Origin: Paraburkholderia podalyriae
Lineage (GTDB): Bacteria > Pseudomonadota > Gammaproteobacteria > Burkholderiales > Burkholderiaceae
Reading direction: 5' to 3'
Length of the DNA stretch: 42,977 nucleotides
Assembly (NCBI RefSeq): GCF_014397785.1
Contig: NZ_VZQQ01000053.1
Coordinates: 1 to 42,977 of the forward strand
Shown: positions 32,492 through 41,118 of the stretch, piece after piece
How positions within the stretch are numbered: the stretch's first letter is position 1
Layout of the letters: each line of letters begins with the position of its first letter
Notes under the pieces: model-generated
Told to the model about the DNA's origin: nothing
The model's input: only the letters and a program-made list of their open reading frames with translations
Databases searched by the model: none
Position numbers and translations under genes: made by a program

Positions 32492-32689
32492 ATGAAGTGG
32501 ACCGATACGCAAGACATTGCGATGGCTCTGACGGACAAGCATCAGGACGTGGATCCGCAGCAGGTGCGTTTCACCGACCTGCACCGCTGGGTGACCGAGC
32601 TCGAAGGCTTCGACGACGATCCGAACCGTTCGAGCGAAAAGATTCTCGAAGCGATTCAGGCGGCATGGATCGAAGACGCGGATTATTGA
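32492..32689 (+). CDS. iscX: IscX (YfhJ), small acidic Isc accessory protein
   Basis: A 65-residue acidic protein that binds IscS and modulates cysteine desulfurase activity and iron delivery. The sequence MKWTDTQDIAMAL, with RFTDLHRWV and the end IQAAWIEDADY, is diagnostic. AGGAGG lies 8 bp before the ATG, the best ribosome-binding site in the operon's second half. It ends the isc operon, with a strong terminator 34 bp after the stop. Confidence 0.97.
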   Translation: MKWTDTQDIAMALTDKHQDVDPQQVRFTDLHRWVTELEGFDDDPNRSSEKILEAIQAAWIEDADY

Positions 32690-32723
32690 ACGCGTGATCG
32701 AACGGGTGCATTGAACTGCAAAG

Positions 32724-32754
32724 AAAAGGCGATTCCGATGGAATCGCCTTTTTT
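32724..32754 (+). terminator. Terminator of the isc operon
   Basis: AAAAGGCGATTCC (32724-32736) and GGAATCGCCTTTT (32740-32752) form a perfect 13-bp stem with a 3-nt loop and a T-run. The A-run lets it serve the converging glycine-zipper gene too. Confidence 0.93.
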
Positions 32755-32786
32755 CGTGGCGCGTCGACGAACGTCGGGCGCCGAGC

Positions 32787-33485
32787 TCAGTCGGCGACGA
32801 GGCCGCCGTTCTGAACGCGCACGCGCTCGCCGTCGCGGAACGGCGGCGCCTCGCTATAGGTGAAGTAGCGCGTCTTGCCGTCTTCCATGCGCACGCGCAC
32901 CGAATACGACGTCGTGCTGCGCAGATGTTTTTCGACCGAGTTGCCGGCGAACCCGCCGCCGAGCGCGCCGAGCAGCGTCATTGCGGTACGCCCGCCGCCG
33001 GCACCGAACTGATTACCGACGACGCCCCCGGCCACCGCACCGCCGACCGCGCCAATGCCGGTGCCATGTCCTTCATGCCGAACCGCCGAGATCGCGACGA
33101 CGGTGCCGCAAGTCGAGCAATAAGCGGCTTGCGGCACCGGCTGTTGCGCATGCTGCGGCGCGGCCTGTGCCTGCTGTTGCTGCGCGTATTGCTGCTGCGT
33201 CGGAGCAGCCGCAGGGGTGACCGGCACCGCTTGCTGAGCCTGAACCTGCCGCTGTTGCGCCGATGGATTGACCGGCGCGGCCGAATCGACGACGCCCGGC
33301 GGTTGTGTGCTGACCCGCGCGGCTTGTGTCTGGCCGTTCTGTGCGCCGTTGCCCGACGCCTTCGGGAACACGCCGGTGATCGCCGCGGTAGCGACGAGAC
33401 TCGCGACGAGCACCGCGCCGGCGGCCACCGCGATCAACGGATGAAGACGACGTGGCTGCGTGGGTTGATGAGTAGGGGTGTCCAT
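32787..33485 (-). CDS. Glycine-zipper membrane protein (Rickettsia 17-kDa antigen-like domain)
   Basis: An envelope protein of unknown precise role, 232 residues. A short cytoplasmic N-terminus is followed by one membrane segment (about 16-38, LIAVAAGAVLVASLVATAAI). A Gln/Ala/Pro-rich disordered linker (45-120) comes next, then CSTCGTVVAI and a glycine-zipper 2TM domain (about 140-180: GIGAVGGAVAGGVVGNQFG and LLGALGGGFAGN). The C-terminal strand region YSVRVRMEDGKTRYFTY is typical of SlyB/17-kDa domains. There is no lipobox; the N-terminal helix replaces it. CGGAGG lies 7 bp before the ATG. It converges on iscX. Confidence 0.85.
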   Translation of the reverse strand: MDTPTHQPTQPRRLHPLIAVAAGAVLVASLVATAAITGVFPKASGNGAQNGQTQAARVSTQPPGVVDSAAPVNPSAQQRQVQAQQAVPVTPAAAPTQQQYAQQQQAQAAPQHAQQPVPQAAYCSTCGTVVAISAVRHEGHGTGIGAVGGAVAGGVVGNQFGAGGGRTAMTLLGALGGGFAGNSVEKHLRSTTSYSVRVRMEDGKTRYFTYSEAPPFRDGERVRVQNGGLVAD

Positions 33486-33832
33486 GTTGGGCCTCCGTTT
33501 CTGACAGAGCCGACTTCTGGTGAGACTGAGTGTCGGACAATTCGATCCGGGCAGCGTTTCAATTTGTAACCCGTGCGGTGACGGCCCTGGGCGTGCGTCG
33601 GTGACCTGTTCGCGGCGCGCCTTGCTGTTCGCGCGCTTGTAAAACCACTACGACAACGGCGACTCGTGCGTGACCGGGCAGCTTTTACCGCTGGTTACAA
33701 ACGATCGTTAGCAGAAATCGGTCCCGCGAGGCGAAAAGGCTCGGCATAAAAAAACGCCCGGCATCAGCCGGGCGTTCTTCACCACCATGCCATTGCACTG
33801 GAAGCGCAACGATCGCTAGCGCTCGGCGCCGC
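33486..33832. other. 347-bp gap upstream of the glycine-zipper gene
   Basis: No gene seen. It holds the ribosome-binding site and promoter area of the glycine-zipper gene, scattered TTGTAA/TTACAA words (33563-33570, 33636-33644, 33694-33702) resembling those before the lipoprotein gene at 25168, and the lysS terminator (33748-33775). Confidence 0.45.
33748..33775 (-). terminator. Terminator of prfB-lysS
   Basis: ACGCCCGGC (33754-33762) and GCCGGGCGT (33767-33775) with loop ATCA form a 9-bp stem. On the minus strand it is followed by TTTTTTTATG. It lies 58 bp after the lysS stop codon. Confidence 0.9.
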
Positions 33833-35359
33833 TCAATCCTCGCGACGCAGATGCGGGAACAGGATCACGTCGCGGATGCTCGGGCTATCGGTCAGCATCA
33901 TCACCAGACGGTCGATGCCGATACCGCAGCCGCCCGCCGGCGGCATGCCGTATTCGAGCGCGCGGATGTAGTCGGCGTCGTAGAACATCGCTTCTTCGTC
34001 GCCGGCGTCTTTCTGGTCGACCTGCTTCTTGAAGCGCGCGGCCTGATCTTCCGGATCGTTCAGCTCCGAGAAGCCGTTGGCGATTTCGCGGCCGGTGATG
34101 AACAGCTCGAAACGCTCGGTGATGCCCGCCACCTTATCCGACGCCCGCGCGAGCGGCGAAACTTCGATCGGGTAGTCGATGATGTAGGTCGGCTCCCACA
34201 GTTGCGACTCGGCGGTCTCTTCGAACAGCGCCAGTTGCAGCGAGCCGACGCCCGCATTCAGGAACTTCGGCTGCGATGCATCGACGCCGAACTTCTTCAG
34301 CTCGGCGCGCAGGAAGGTGCTGTCGGCGAGCTGTTCGTTCGTGTATTGCGGCGCGTACTTCTGGATCGCCTGCGTGATCGTGAGCCGATGGAACGGCTTC
34401 GACAGATCGAGCTCGCGACCCTGATACGTGATGGTGGCCGTGCCGAGCGAATCGGTCGTTGCCTGGCGAATCAGCTGCTCGGTGAAATCCATCAGCCACT
34501 TGTAGTCGGTGTAGGCCGCGTAGAACTCGATCATCGTGAATTCCGGGTTGTGGCGCACGGACACGCCCTCGTTGCGGAAGTTACGATTGATCTCGAACAC
34601 GCGCTCGAAACCGCCCACCACCAGCCGCTTCAGATACAGCTCCGGCGCGATGCGCAGGAACATCTGCATGTCGAGTGCGTTGTGGTGCGTCGAGAACGGC
34701 TTGGCCGCCGCGCCACCCGGAATCGGATGCAGCATCGGCGTTTCGACTTCCATGAAGTTCGCGTCGGCCATGTACTTGCGGATCGACGAAATCGCCTTCG
34801 TACGCGCGATGAATGTGCGGCGCGTTTCCGGCGTGACGATCAGGTCGACATAGCGCTGGCGGTACTTCATTTCCTGATCGGCGAGACCGTGGAATTTGTC
34901 CGGCAGCGGACGCAGCGATTTCGACAGCAGGCGCAGCTCGGTGCAGCGCACCGACAGCTCGCCCTTGTTGGTGCGGAACAGCACGCCGCGCGCCGCGACG
35001 ATGTCGCCCATGTCCCACTTCTTGAACGCGTCGTAGGTTTCCTGACCGACGTCGGCCGGCGTGATGAAGAACTGGATCTGACCCGAGCCGTCGCGCACGG
35101 TCGCGAAGCTCGCCTTGCCCATCACGCGTTTCAACATCATGCGGCCGGCGATCGCGACTTCGAGCGGATTCGCTTCGAGCGCTTCCTTGTCGGTGTGTTC
35201 GTACTGTGCCTGCAGATCTTCGGCGTGGTGCGTAGGACGGAAATCGTTCGGATAGGCGACGCCTTGCTCACGCAGCTCGCGCAGCTTTTCGCGGCGCTCG
35301 GCGATGATCTTGTTGTCGTCCGCTGCGGGCGCGACAGTCGGCTGGGTCGGTTCAGTCAT
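33833..35359 (-). CDS. lysS: Lysyl-tRNA synthetase, class II
   Basis: LysS charges tRNA-Lys. The 508 residues (E. coli 505) have an N-terminal OB-fold anticodon-binding domain (about 60-170; MLKRVMGKASFATVRDGSGQIQ in the first half) and a class II catalytic core. Motif 2 is FRNEGVSVRHNPEFTMIEFY, and motif 3 is GCGIGIDRLVMMLTD near the C-terminus. The start MTEPTQPTVAP matches related proteins, and its ribosome-binding site is weak. It follows prfB on the same strand after a 164-bp gap, the conserved prfB-lysS pair. Confidence 0.98.
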   Translation of the reverse strand: MTEPTQPTVAPAADDNKIIAERREKLRELREQGVAYPNDFRPTHHAEDLQAQYEHTDKEALEANPLEVAIAGRMMLKRVMGKASFATVRDGSGQIQFFITPADVGQETYDAFKKWDMGDIVAARGVLFRTNKGELSVRCTELRLLSKSLRPLPDKFHGLADQEMKYRQRYVDLIVTPETRRTFIARTKAISSIRKYMADANFMEVETPMLHPIPGGAAAKPFSTHHNALDMQMFLRIAPELYLKRLVVGGFERVFEINRNFRNEGVSVRHNPEFTMIEFYAAYTDYKWLMDFTEQLIRQATTDSLGTATITYQGRELDLSKPFHRLTITQAIQKYAPQYTNEQLADSTFLRAELKKFGVDASQPKFLNAGVGSLQLALFEETAESQLWEPTYIIDYPIEVSPLARASDKVAGITERFELFITGREIANGFSELNDPEDQAARFKKQVDQKDAGDEEAMFYDADYIRALEYGMPPAGGCGIGIDRLVMMLTDSPSIRDVILFPHLRRED

Positions 35360-35523
35360 GATGATTTGGTATTCGGTGGCCCGCGCGCGGCGTGCGCCGT
35401 GGGCGGGAAGCCAGTCAGTGTAAAAACCTCAGGCGGTACTGGAAAAACGGCGAACAAACAACGCGGAAGCAGCGACGAAGGAAGCGCGGTCCCGATCGGT
35501 GAACGTGGCCGCGCCGTGCGCGC

Positions 35524-36628
35524 TCATACGCCCTGTTTCAGGCTCGCGCTGATGAACGGATCGAGGTCGCCGTCGAGCACGCTCTTCGTATTGCTGATTT
35601 CGACGTTGGTGCGCAGATCCTTGATGCGGCTGTTGTCGAGCACGTACGAACGGATCTGATGGCCCCAACCCACATCGGTCTTGCCCGCTTCGAGCTTGTC
35701 CTGCTCGGCCTGACGTTTGCGGATTTCCGCTTCGTACAGGCGCGATTTCAGCATCGCCATCGCTTCGGCGCGGTTGCGGTGCTGCGAGCGGTCGTTCTGG
35801 CACTGCACGACGATGCCCGACGGCATGTGCGTGATACGCACTGCCGAGTCGGTCTTGTTGATGTGCTGACCGCCCGCGCCCGAAGCACGGTACGTGTCGA
35901 TGCGCAGATCGGCCGGATTGATGTCGACTTCAATCGAGTCGTCGATTTCCGGGTACACGAACACCGACGAGAACGACGTGTGACGACCGCCCGACGAGTC
36001 GAACGGTGACTTGCGCACGAGCCGGTGCACGCCGGTTTCGGTACGCAGGAAGCCGTACGCGTATTCGCCTTCGATCTTGATCGTCGCGTTCTTGATGCCA
36101 GCGACATCGCCTTCGGTCTGCTCGAGCACTTCGGTCTTGAAGCCCTTGCGCTCGCAATAACGCAGATACTGGCGCAGCAGCATCGACGCCCAGTCGCACG
36201 CCTCGGTGCCGCCGGCGCCGGCCTGGATGTCGAGAAAGGCGTTGTTGGGGTCGGCCGGATTGGCGAACATCCGGCGAAATTCCATGTCGGCGACGCGTGC
36301 CTCGATGGCCTGGGCGTCGGCTTCGCAGGCGAGCAGCGTGTCGTCGTCGGCTTCTTCGCGCGCCATGTCGAACAGGTCCTGCGCGTCGCGCACGTCGTTG
36401 GTGATCGACGTGAGCTTGCCGACCGTATCGTCGAGCAGCTTCTTTTCCTTACCGAGTGCCTGGGCGTGCTTCGAGTCGTTCCAGACGTCCGGGTCTTCGA
36501 GTTCCCGGTTGACTTCGATCAGACGAAGTGCCTTGTCGTCGTAGTCAAAGATACCCCCGTAGGTCGTCCGCGCGCTTGCGCAGGTCGGCCAGAGAGGCTT
36601 CGATCGCGTTGAGACGTTCCGCTTCCAT
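35524..36628 (-). CDS. prfB: Peptide chain release factor 2 with programmed +1 frameshift
   Basis: RF2 ends translation at UGA and UAA. The gene is in two frames. The first runs 27 codons from the ATG at 36628 (MEAERLNAIEAS) to an in-frame UGA at 36547-36545. A +1 shift at CUU-UGA-C continues with DYDDKALRLIEVN to 35524, giving about 367 residues (E. coli 365). The site CGGGGGTATCTTTGAC has the internal Shine-Dalgarno-like GGGGGT and matches the classic RF2 autoregulatory signal. Stop-codon recognition tripeptide SPF (KSPFDSSGG) and catalytic GGQ (GAGGQHINKTDSAVR) are both present. A reader who takes the first ATG in the second frame (36393) would miss the N-terminus. Confidence 0.97.
36545..36562 (-). 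promoter_or_regulatory. RF2 autoregulatory frameshift site
   Basis: The minus strand reads GGGGGTATCTTTGA. The SD-like stretch, a 3-nt spacer, slippery CUU and weak UGA stop are in the canonical spacing. Low RF2 favours the +1 shift and more RF2 synthesis. Confidence 0.93.
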
Positions 36629-36659
36629 GTCGATCTTCTATTCTGCGTAAAAAGCAGAA

Positions 36660-36665
36660 ATTATA
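36660..36665 (-). promoter_or_regulatory. -10 box of the prfB promoter
   Basis: A perfect TATAAT on the minus strand, 31 bp before the prfB ATG, with a poor -35. The leader contains a short hairpin, TTCTGC/GCAGAA (36641-36659). Confidence 0.6.
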
Positions 36666-36737
36666 GCCGATCGGCACGCCGCGCCGGAGCCTCACGGGCG
36701 ATCCGGCGCGCGTTCGCGATTGATTTTGCGGAAGATT

Positions 36738-38444
36738 TCAGCTCACCGCGTGCTCGACGATCAGTTGCACGCGCGACACGCCGTTCCACGTGTCGCTCGC
36801 GAGCCGATAGGCGACGGTCGTGCGCGCGGGCAGGGTGTCCGTGTGGTTGAACCAGATCGCGTTGAAGCGCTGGCGGCCGCGCAGCAGTTGCAGCTTCAGG
36901 TGCTTGTCCTTCACGAGCGCCTGCGAGGCGACCTCGAACTCGCCCGAGAATACCGGCGCCGGAAAGCCTTGGCCCCAGACGGCCGCGTCGAGCATCTCGA
37001 CGAATTGCGGCGTGAAGTATGCGTCTTCGAGCTCGCCGTCGGTTTCCACAGTGCGCGCGAGCGCCTCCGCGGACAGCCACTCGCGGCCGACCGCCTCGAA
37101 CGCGGCCGTGAAGCGCGGCACGTCGGCGGCGGCGATCGTCAGGCCTGCCGCCATCGCGTGGCCGCCGAATTTGACGATCAGGTCCGGCTCGCGCTTCGAG
37201 ATCAGATCGAGCGCGTCGCGCAGGTGGAAGCCCCCGATCGAGCGCCCCGAGCCCTTGACGAGCACGCCGGTAGCGTCGGCGGGCGCGAATGTGAACGACG
37301 GGCGGTGGAACTTCTCCTTCAGGCGCCCCGCGACGATGCCGATCACGCCCTGATGCCAGCCCGGATTGAACAGCGTGATCGTGGTCGAGCCGTCGGGATC
37401 GATCGTCGACAGGTCGTCCAGCGCCTGCTGCTGCATGCCCGCCTCGATTTCACGGCGCTCGCGGTTCATCGCGTCGAGCTGCTGCGCGAGTTCCCATGCG
37501 CGGCCGACGTCGTCGGTGGTCAGGCATTCGATGCCGAGCGACATGTCCGACAGCCGTCCCGCCGCGTTCAGGCGGGGTCCCAGCGCGAAGCCGAGGTCGA
37601 AGCCGGACGCGTTGCGCGCATCGCGCGCGGCGGCGCGAAACAGCGCGGCGATGCCCGGCTGCATGCGGCCGCGGCGGATCCGCTGCAAACCTTGCGCGAC
37701 CAGCACGCGGTTGTTGCCGTCGAGTTTGACGACATCGGCGACCGTGCCGAGGGCGACCAGATCTAGCAGGCCGTCGAGGCGCGGTTCGGACAGCGCGTCG
37801 CCGAACGCGCCGCGGCGGCGCAGTTCCGCGCGCAGCGCGAGCAGCACGTAGAACATCACGCCGACGCCGGCGATGCATTTGCTCGGGAACGTGCAGCCCG
37901 GCTGGTTCGGATTGACGATCGCGCGGGCGGCGGGCAGCTCGTCGCCGGGCAGGTGGTGGTCGGTGACGAGCACGTCGATGCCGAGCGCGTTGGCCGCCGC
38001 GACGCCGTCGACGCTCGCGATGCCGTTGTCGACGGTGATCAGCAGATCGGGCTTGCCGGCTGCGCTGCGCGTCGCCAGCTCGACGATGTCCGGCGTGAGC
38101 CCGTAGCCATGCTCCATGCGGTTCGGCACCAGATAGTCGATGCGCGCGCCGAACATGCGCAGCCCGCGCACCGCGACCGCGCATGCGGTCGCGCCGTCGC
38201 AGTCGTAGTCGGCGACGACCAGCATGCGGCGCTGCTGCTGGAGCGCGTCGGCAAGCAGCGCGGCGGCCGCGTCGCAGCCCTTCAGTTCGGCGGGCGGGAC
38301 GAGCCGCGCTAGGCCGGTCTCGATGTCTTCGGGCAGGCACACGCCGCGCGCTGCGTAGAGGCGCGCGAGCACCGGATGCAGGCCGCAGCGGGTCAGCACT
38401 TCGGCGTCGACGGGGGAGCAGGGGCGCGTAACGATTCGGGTCAT
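36738..38444 (-). CDS. recJ: Single-strand-specific 5'-3' exonuclease RecJ
   Basis: RecJ degrades 5' single strands in recombination and in mismatch and base-excision repair. The 568 residues (E. coli 577) carry DHH-family motifs: DYDCDGATA (79-87) with metal-binding Asp residues, and TDHHLPG with Asp162-His163-His164. VDNGIAS and the DHHA1 motif GRSIGGFHLRDAL...FGGHAMAAGLT are also present, as is the C-terminal OB-like domain. The gene starts 16 bp after the end of the RpfE-type gene on the same strand, so the two probably share a transcript. Confidence 0.97.
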   Translation of the reverse strand: MTRIVTRPCSPVDAEVLTRCGLHPVLARLYAARGVCLPEDIETGLARLVPPAELKGCDAAAALLADALQQQRRMLVVADYDCDGATACAVAVRGLRMFGARIDYLVPNRMEHGYGLTPDIVELATRSAAGKPDLLITVDNGIASVDGVAAANALGIDVLVTDHHLPGDELPAARAIVNPNQPGCTFPSKCIAGVGVMFYVLLALRAELRRRGAFGDALSEPRLDGLLDLVALGTVADVVKLDGNNRVLVAQGLQRIRRGRMQPGIAALFRAAARDARNASGFDLGFALGPRLNAAGRLSDMSLGIECLTTDDVGRAWELAQQLDAMNRERREIEAGMQQQALDDLSTIDPDGSTTITLFNPGWHQGVIGIVAGRLKEKFHRPSFTFAPADATGVLVKGSGRSIGGFHLRDALDLISKREPDLIVKFGGHAMAAGLTIAAADVPRFTAAFEAVGREWLSAEALARTVETDGELEDAYFTPQFVEMLDAAVWGQGFPAPVFSGEFEVASQALVKDKHLKLQLLRGRQRFNAIWFNHTDTLPARTTVAYRLASDTWNGVSRVQLIVEHAVS

Positions 38445-38460
38445 GCGGAAGGGCCGTGGA

Positions 38461-39558
38461 TCATTCGATGAAAAGCGAGGCCAGCACGCGCCGCCGCCAG
38501 AATTTGCGCAGATCGCGGCGCGTGACCGTCAGCGTCACCGAGCCGGTGTCGCCGCACAGCGTGAGCGCGAGTTCGGCAAGCTCGCCCGCTTGCAGCGCCG
38601 CGAGCGCGGGCTCGAACCAGTCGGTCTGCAGTGCGGCGAATGCCTGGTTCCAGCGCGCCCAGTCCTGCTCGATGTAGGGCGCGGAGAACGGATCGAGTTC
38701 GACGAGCGTTGCGCCGCTACCGTTGGTCGCACCGCGCAGCGCCGCCGACAGTTCGCCGTACGACGCCGGCGGTGCGCTCGTCGCGACCCCCGCGCTGAGC
38801 GCGAGACCGCGCGTCGCGGCGGCATCCGACAGCACCAGCGCGAACGGACTATGCACGGGCCGCGCGGCGCCCTGCGCGTGAAACCAGATCGAGTTGACGG
38901 CCGGCAGCCCGCGCGCCTCGCGCGCTTCGTTGACCGGATGCTCGAACCACGCCATCTGCACTTCGTTCTGCAGCTTCATCCACGCGCGCGAACGTTGGCC
39001 GGAATGCGCTTCGTGCGGCAGCCAGATCTCGATGTTGCGGCCGCTCGCGCGCAACGGCGACGCGCCCGCGAGCGTGCCGAAAGCATCGCTCGACAGATAC
39101 CAGCGGGTCGGCTTCGGCGCCTCGATGCGCACGCCGAGCTCCTCGATCAGCGGACGTGCGAGCGCGAGCAGCGTGCCCGCTTCGTCGTCCGACAGATCGA
39201 GCGACGCGGGATCGATCAGCACCAGGTGGTCGTGCGCGATGCGCACGTGCACCGGCTGCACGCAGGCCCACGTCGCGCTGCCGGGTTCACCGCCGTCGGC
39301 GCGCAGCATGTAAGGCGCGAGCGGGGCTTCGTCGGCGGCGGCCGAGGCGCCGTCGGGCAGCGCGCCGAATTGTCGCGCGACCCAGCGCTCGTGCGGCAGC
39401 GTGCGCTGAAAATCCTCGCCGATCACTCGTTCGATCAGCGTCGCGCGCGCGATCAGCCGGTCGAGGGCGGGACTCTGGATGTCGTGGAGCGCGGTGGAGG
39501 CGTCGGCCGCGGCGGGCAGCACGAAGGGCAGCAGAAGATGGAGGCGGTCGGCAGGCAT
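38461..39558 (-). CDS. RpfE-type conserved protein of beta- and gamma-proteobacteria
   Basis: A conserved protein of 365 residues, often annotated as an RpfE-like regulatory protein or, loosely, as a phosphoglycerate mutase-like protein. Its biochemical role is unknown. The sequence starts MPADRLHLLLPFVLP, and WYLSSDAFGTLAGASPLRASGRNIEIWLP is the best conserved part. It ends FWRRRVLASLFIE. No signal peptide. The start may also be at 39570 (MRSIMPADRL). A TACAAT box overlaps that upstream ATG, so I prefer 39558. The recJ gene follows 16 bp downstream, suggesting cotranscription. On the other strand this region gives a long spurious frame that merges with lolC. Confidence 0.75.
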   Translation of the reverse strand: MPADRLHLLLPFVLPAAADASTALHDIQSPALDRLIARATLIERVIGEDFQRTLPHERWVARQFGALPDGASAAADEAPLAPYMLRADGGEPGSATWACVQPVHVRIAHDHLVLIDPASLDLSDDEAGTLLALARPLIEELGVRIEAPKPTRWYLSSDAFGTLAGASPLRASGRNIEIWLPHEAHSGQRSRAWMKLQNEVQMAWFEHPVNEAREARGLPAVNSIWFHAQGAARPVHSPFALVLSDAAATRGLALSAGVATSAPPASYGELSAALRGATNGSGATLVELDPFSAPYIEQDWARWNQAFAALQTDWFEPALAALQAGELAELALTLCGDTGSVTLTVTRRDLRKFWRRRVLASLFIE

Positions 39559-39864
39559 GATGCTGCGCATTGTAGGGCAAACGGTGCGAGTATTTCGATG
39601 CGGGGCGGCCGGTTTGTCGATCGCGCGGGCCGCGGCAGGTCCGTTGCGCGAGCCGGCGGCATTGTGTGGCAAACTTCGCGCTTGATCGCTGGTCGAGCCG
39701 CGGGGCCTGGCAGGGTGGCGCACCGGCAGAGCGGCGCAGTGGCCTCGCGAGCGAGGAACGATCCGCGTCGCCGCGAGCCCAACGATCACGACGCTCGGGC
39801 CGCACGGCGGGCGCTTGGTGTCCGTCGCCCGGCACACAGTCGAAGAACGCACAAAAGGATTCGC
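39559..39864. other. 306-bp divergent gap between the RpfE-type gene and lolC
   Basis: No gene supported, although the frame on the plus strand stays open through the gap. It should contain the promoters of both operons. A minus-strand TACAAT lies at the left edge. I see no consensus promoter for lolC. Confidence 0.45.
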
Positions 39865-41118
39865 TTGAAATTTCCCTACGAATGGCAGATTGGCTGGCGC
39901 TATACGCGCGCCGGCAAACGCACGACCGGTAACGGCTTCATTTCGTTCATCGCGCTGGTGTCGATGTCGGGCATTGCGCTGGGTGTCGCGGCGTTGATCG
40001 TCGTGCTGTCGGTGATGAACGGCTTTCAGAAAGAGGTGCGCGACCGCATGCTCTCGGTGCTCGCGCACGTCGAAATCTTTTCGCCGACCGGTTCGATGCC
40101 CGACTGGCAACTGACCGCGAAGGAAGCGCGTCAGAACAAGGAGGTGATTGGCGCGGCTCCGTACGTCGAGGCCCAGGCGCTGCTCACGCGCCAGGATGCG
40201 GTAAGCGGTGTCGCGTTGCGCGGCATCGAGCCGACGCTCGAGCCTGAAGTGTCCGACATCGGCAAGGAAATGAAGGGCGGCAAGCTGACCGACCTCATGC
40301 CGGGCGACTTCGGCATCGTGCTCGGCGCGGATCTTGCCGCGAACCTCGGCGTGCAGCTGAACGACAAGATCACGCTGGTCGCGCCCGAAGGCACGATCAC
40401 GCCGGCCGGCATGCTGCCACGGCTCAAGCAGTTCACGGTGGTCGGCATCTTCGAGTCGGGTCACTACGAATACGACAGCACGCTCGCGCTGATCAACATC
40501 AAGGACGCGCAGGCGCTGTTCCGGCTGCCCGCGCCGACCGGCGTGCGGCTTCGCCTCTCCAACATGCAGCGCGCGCCGCAAGTCGCGCATCAGCTGGCGC
40601 GCACGCTGTCGGGCGATCTGTACATTCGCGACTGGACCCAGCAGAACAAGACCTGGTTCTCGGCGGTGCAGATCGAAAAGCGCATGATGTTCATCATCCT
40701 GACGCTGATCATTGCGGTGGCCGCGTTCAATCTGGTGTCGTCGCTGGTGATGACGGTGACCAACAAGCAGGCCGATATCGCGATCCTGCGCACGCTCGGC
40801 GCACAGCCCCGCTCGATCATGAAAATCTTCGTCGTGCAGGGCGTGACGATCGGCTTCATCGGCACGGCGACCGGCGTCGCGCTCGGTTGCCTGATCGCAT
40901 GGAGCATTCCGTGGCTCGTGCCGATGATCGAGCATCTGCTCGGCGTGCAGTTCCTGCCGCCGTCGGTTTACTTCATCAGTGAGCTGCCGTCCGAGCTGAT
41001 TCCGGCCGACGTCGCGCGCATCGGCATCATCGCGTTCGTGCTGTCGGCGCTCGCGACGCTGTATCCGAGCTGGCGCGGCGCGAAGGTCCGTCCGGCGGAG
41101 GCGCTGCGTTATGAATGA
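39865..41118 (+). CDS. lolC: Lipoprotein-releasing ABC transporter permease, LolC/E family
   Basis: An inner-membrane permease that extracts mature lipoproteins and hands them to LolA. The 417 residues have a first membrane helix near 23-48 (FISFIALVSMSGIALGVAALIVVLSV). A large periplasmic domain follows (about 50-265). Three C-terminal helices complete it, the first IILTLIIAVAAFNLVSSLV. The conserved NKQADIAILRTLGAQPRSIM contacts the ATPase. The start is TTG at 39865, set by AAAAGGA 5 bp upstream and by LKFPYEWQIGWRYTR at the family's usual N-terminus. Only one permease is present before lolD, so it may act as a LolF-like homodimer. It overlaps lolD by 8 bp. Confidence 0.93.
   Translation: MKFPYEWQIGWRYTRAGKRTTGNGFISFIALVSMSGIALGVAALIVVLSVMNGFQKEVRDRMLSVLAHVEIFSPTGSMPDWQLTAKEARQNKEVIGAAPYVEAQALLTRQDAVSGVALRGIEPTLEPEVSDIGKEMKGGKLTDLMPGDFGIVLGADLAANLGVQLNDKITLVAPEGTITPAGMLPRLKQFTVVGIFESGHYEYDSTLALINIKDAQALFRLPAPTGVRLRLSNMQRAPQVAHQLARTLSGDLYIRDWTQQNKTWFSAVQIEKRMMFIILTLIIAVAAFNLVSSLVMTVTNKQADIAILRTLGAQPRSIMKIFVVQGVTIGFIGTATGVALGCLIAWSIPWLVPMIEHLLGVQFLPPSVYFISELPSELIPADVARIGIIAFVLSALATLYPSWRGAKVRPAEALRYE

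Noticed and set aside
38443..39864. Long open frame on the plus strand joining lolC upstream
   Set aside because: It lies opposite the RpfE-type gene, has Arg/Gln-rich composition without homology, and the Lol family N-terminus begins at the TTG at 39865.
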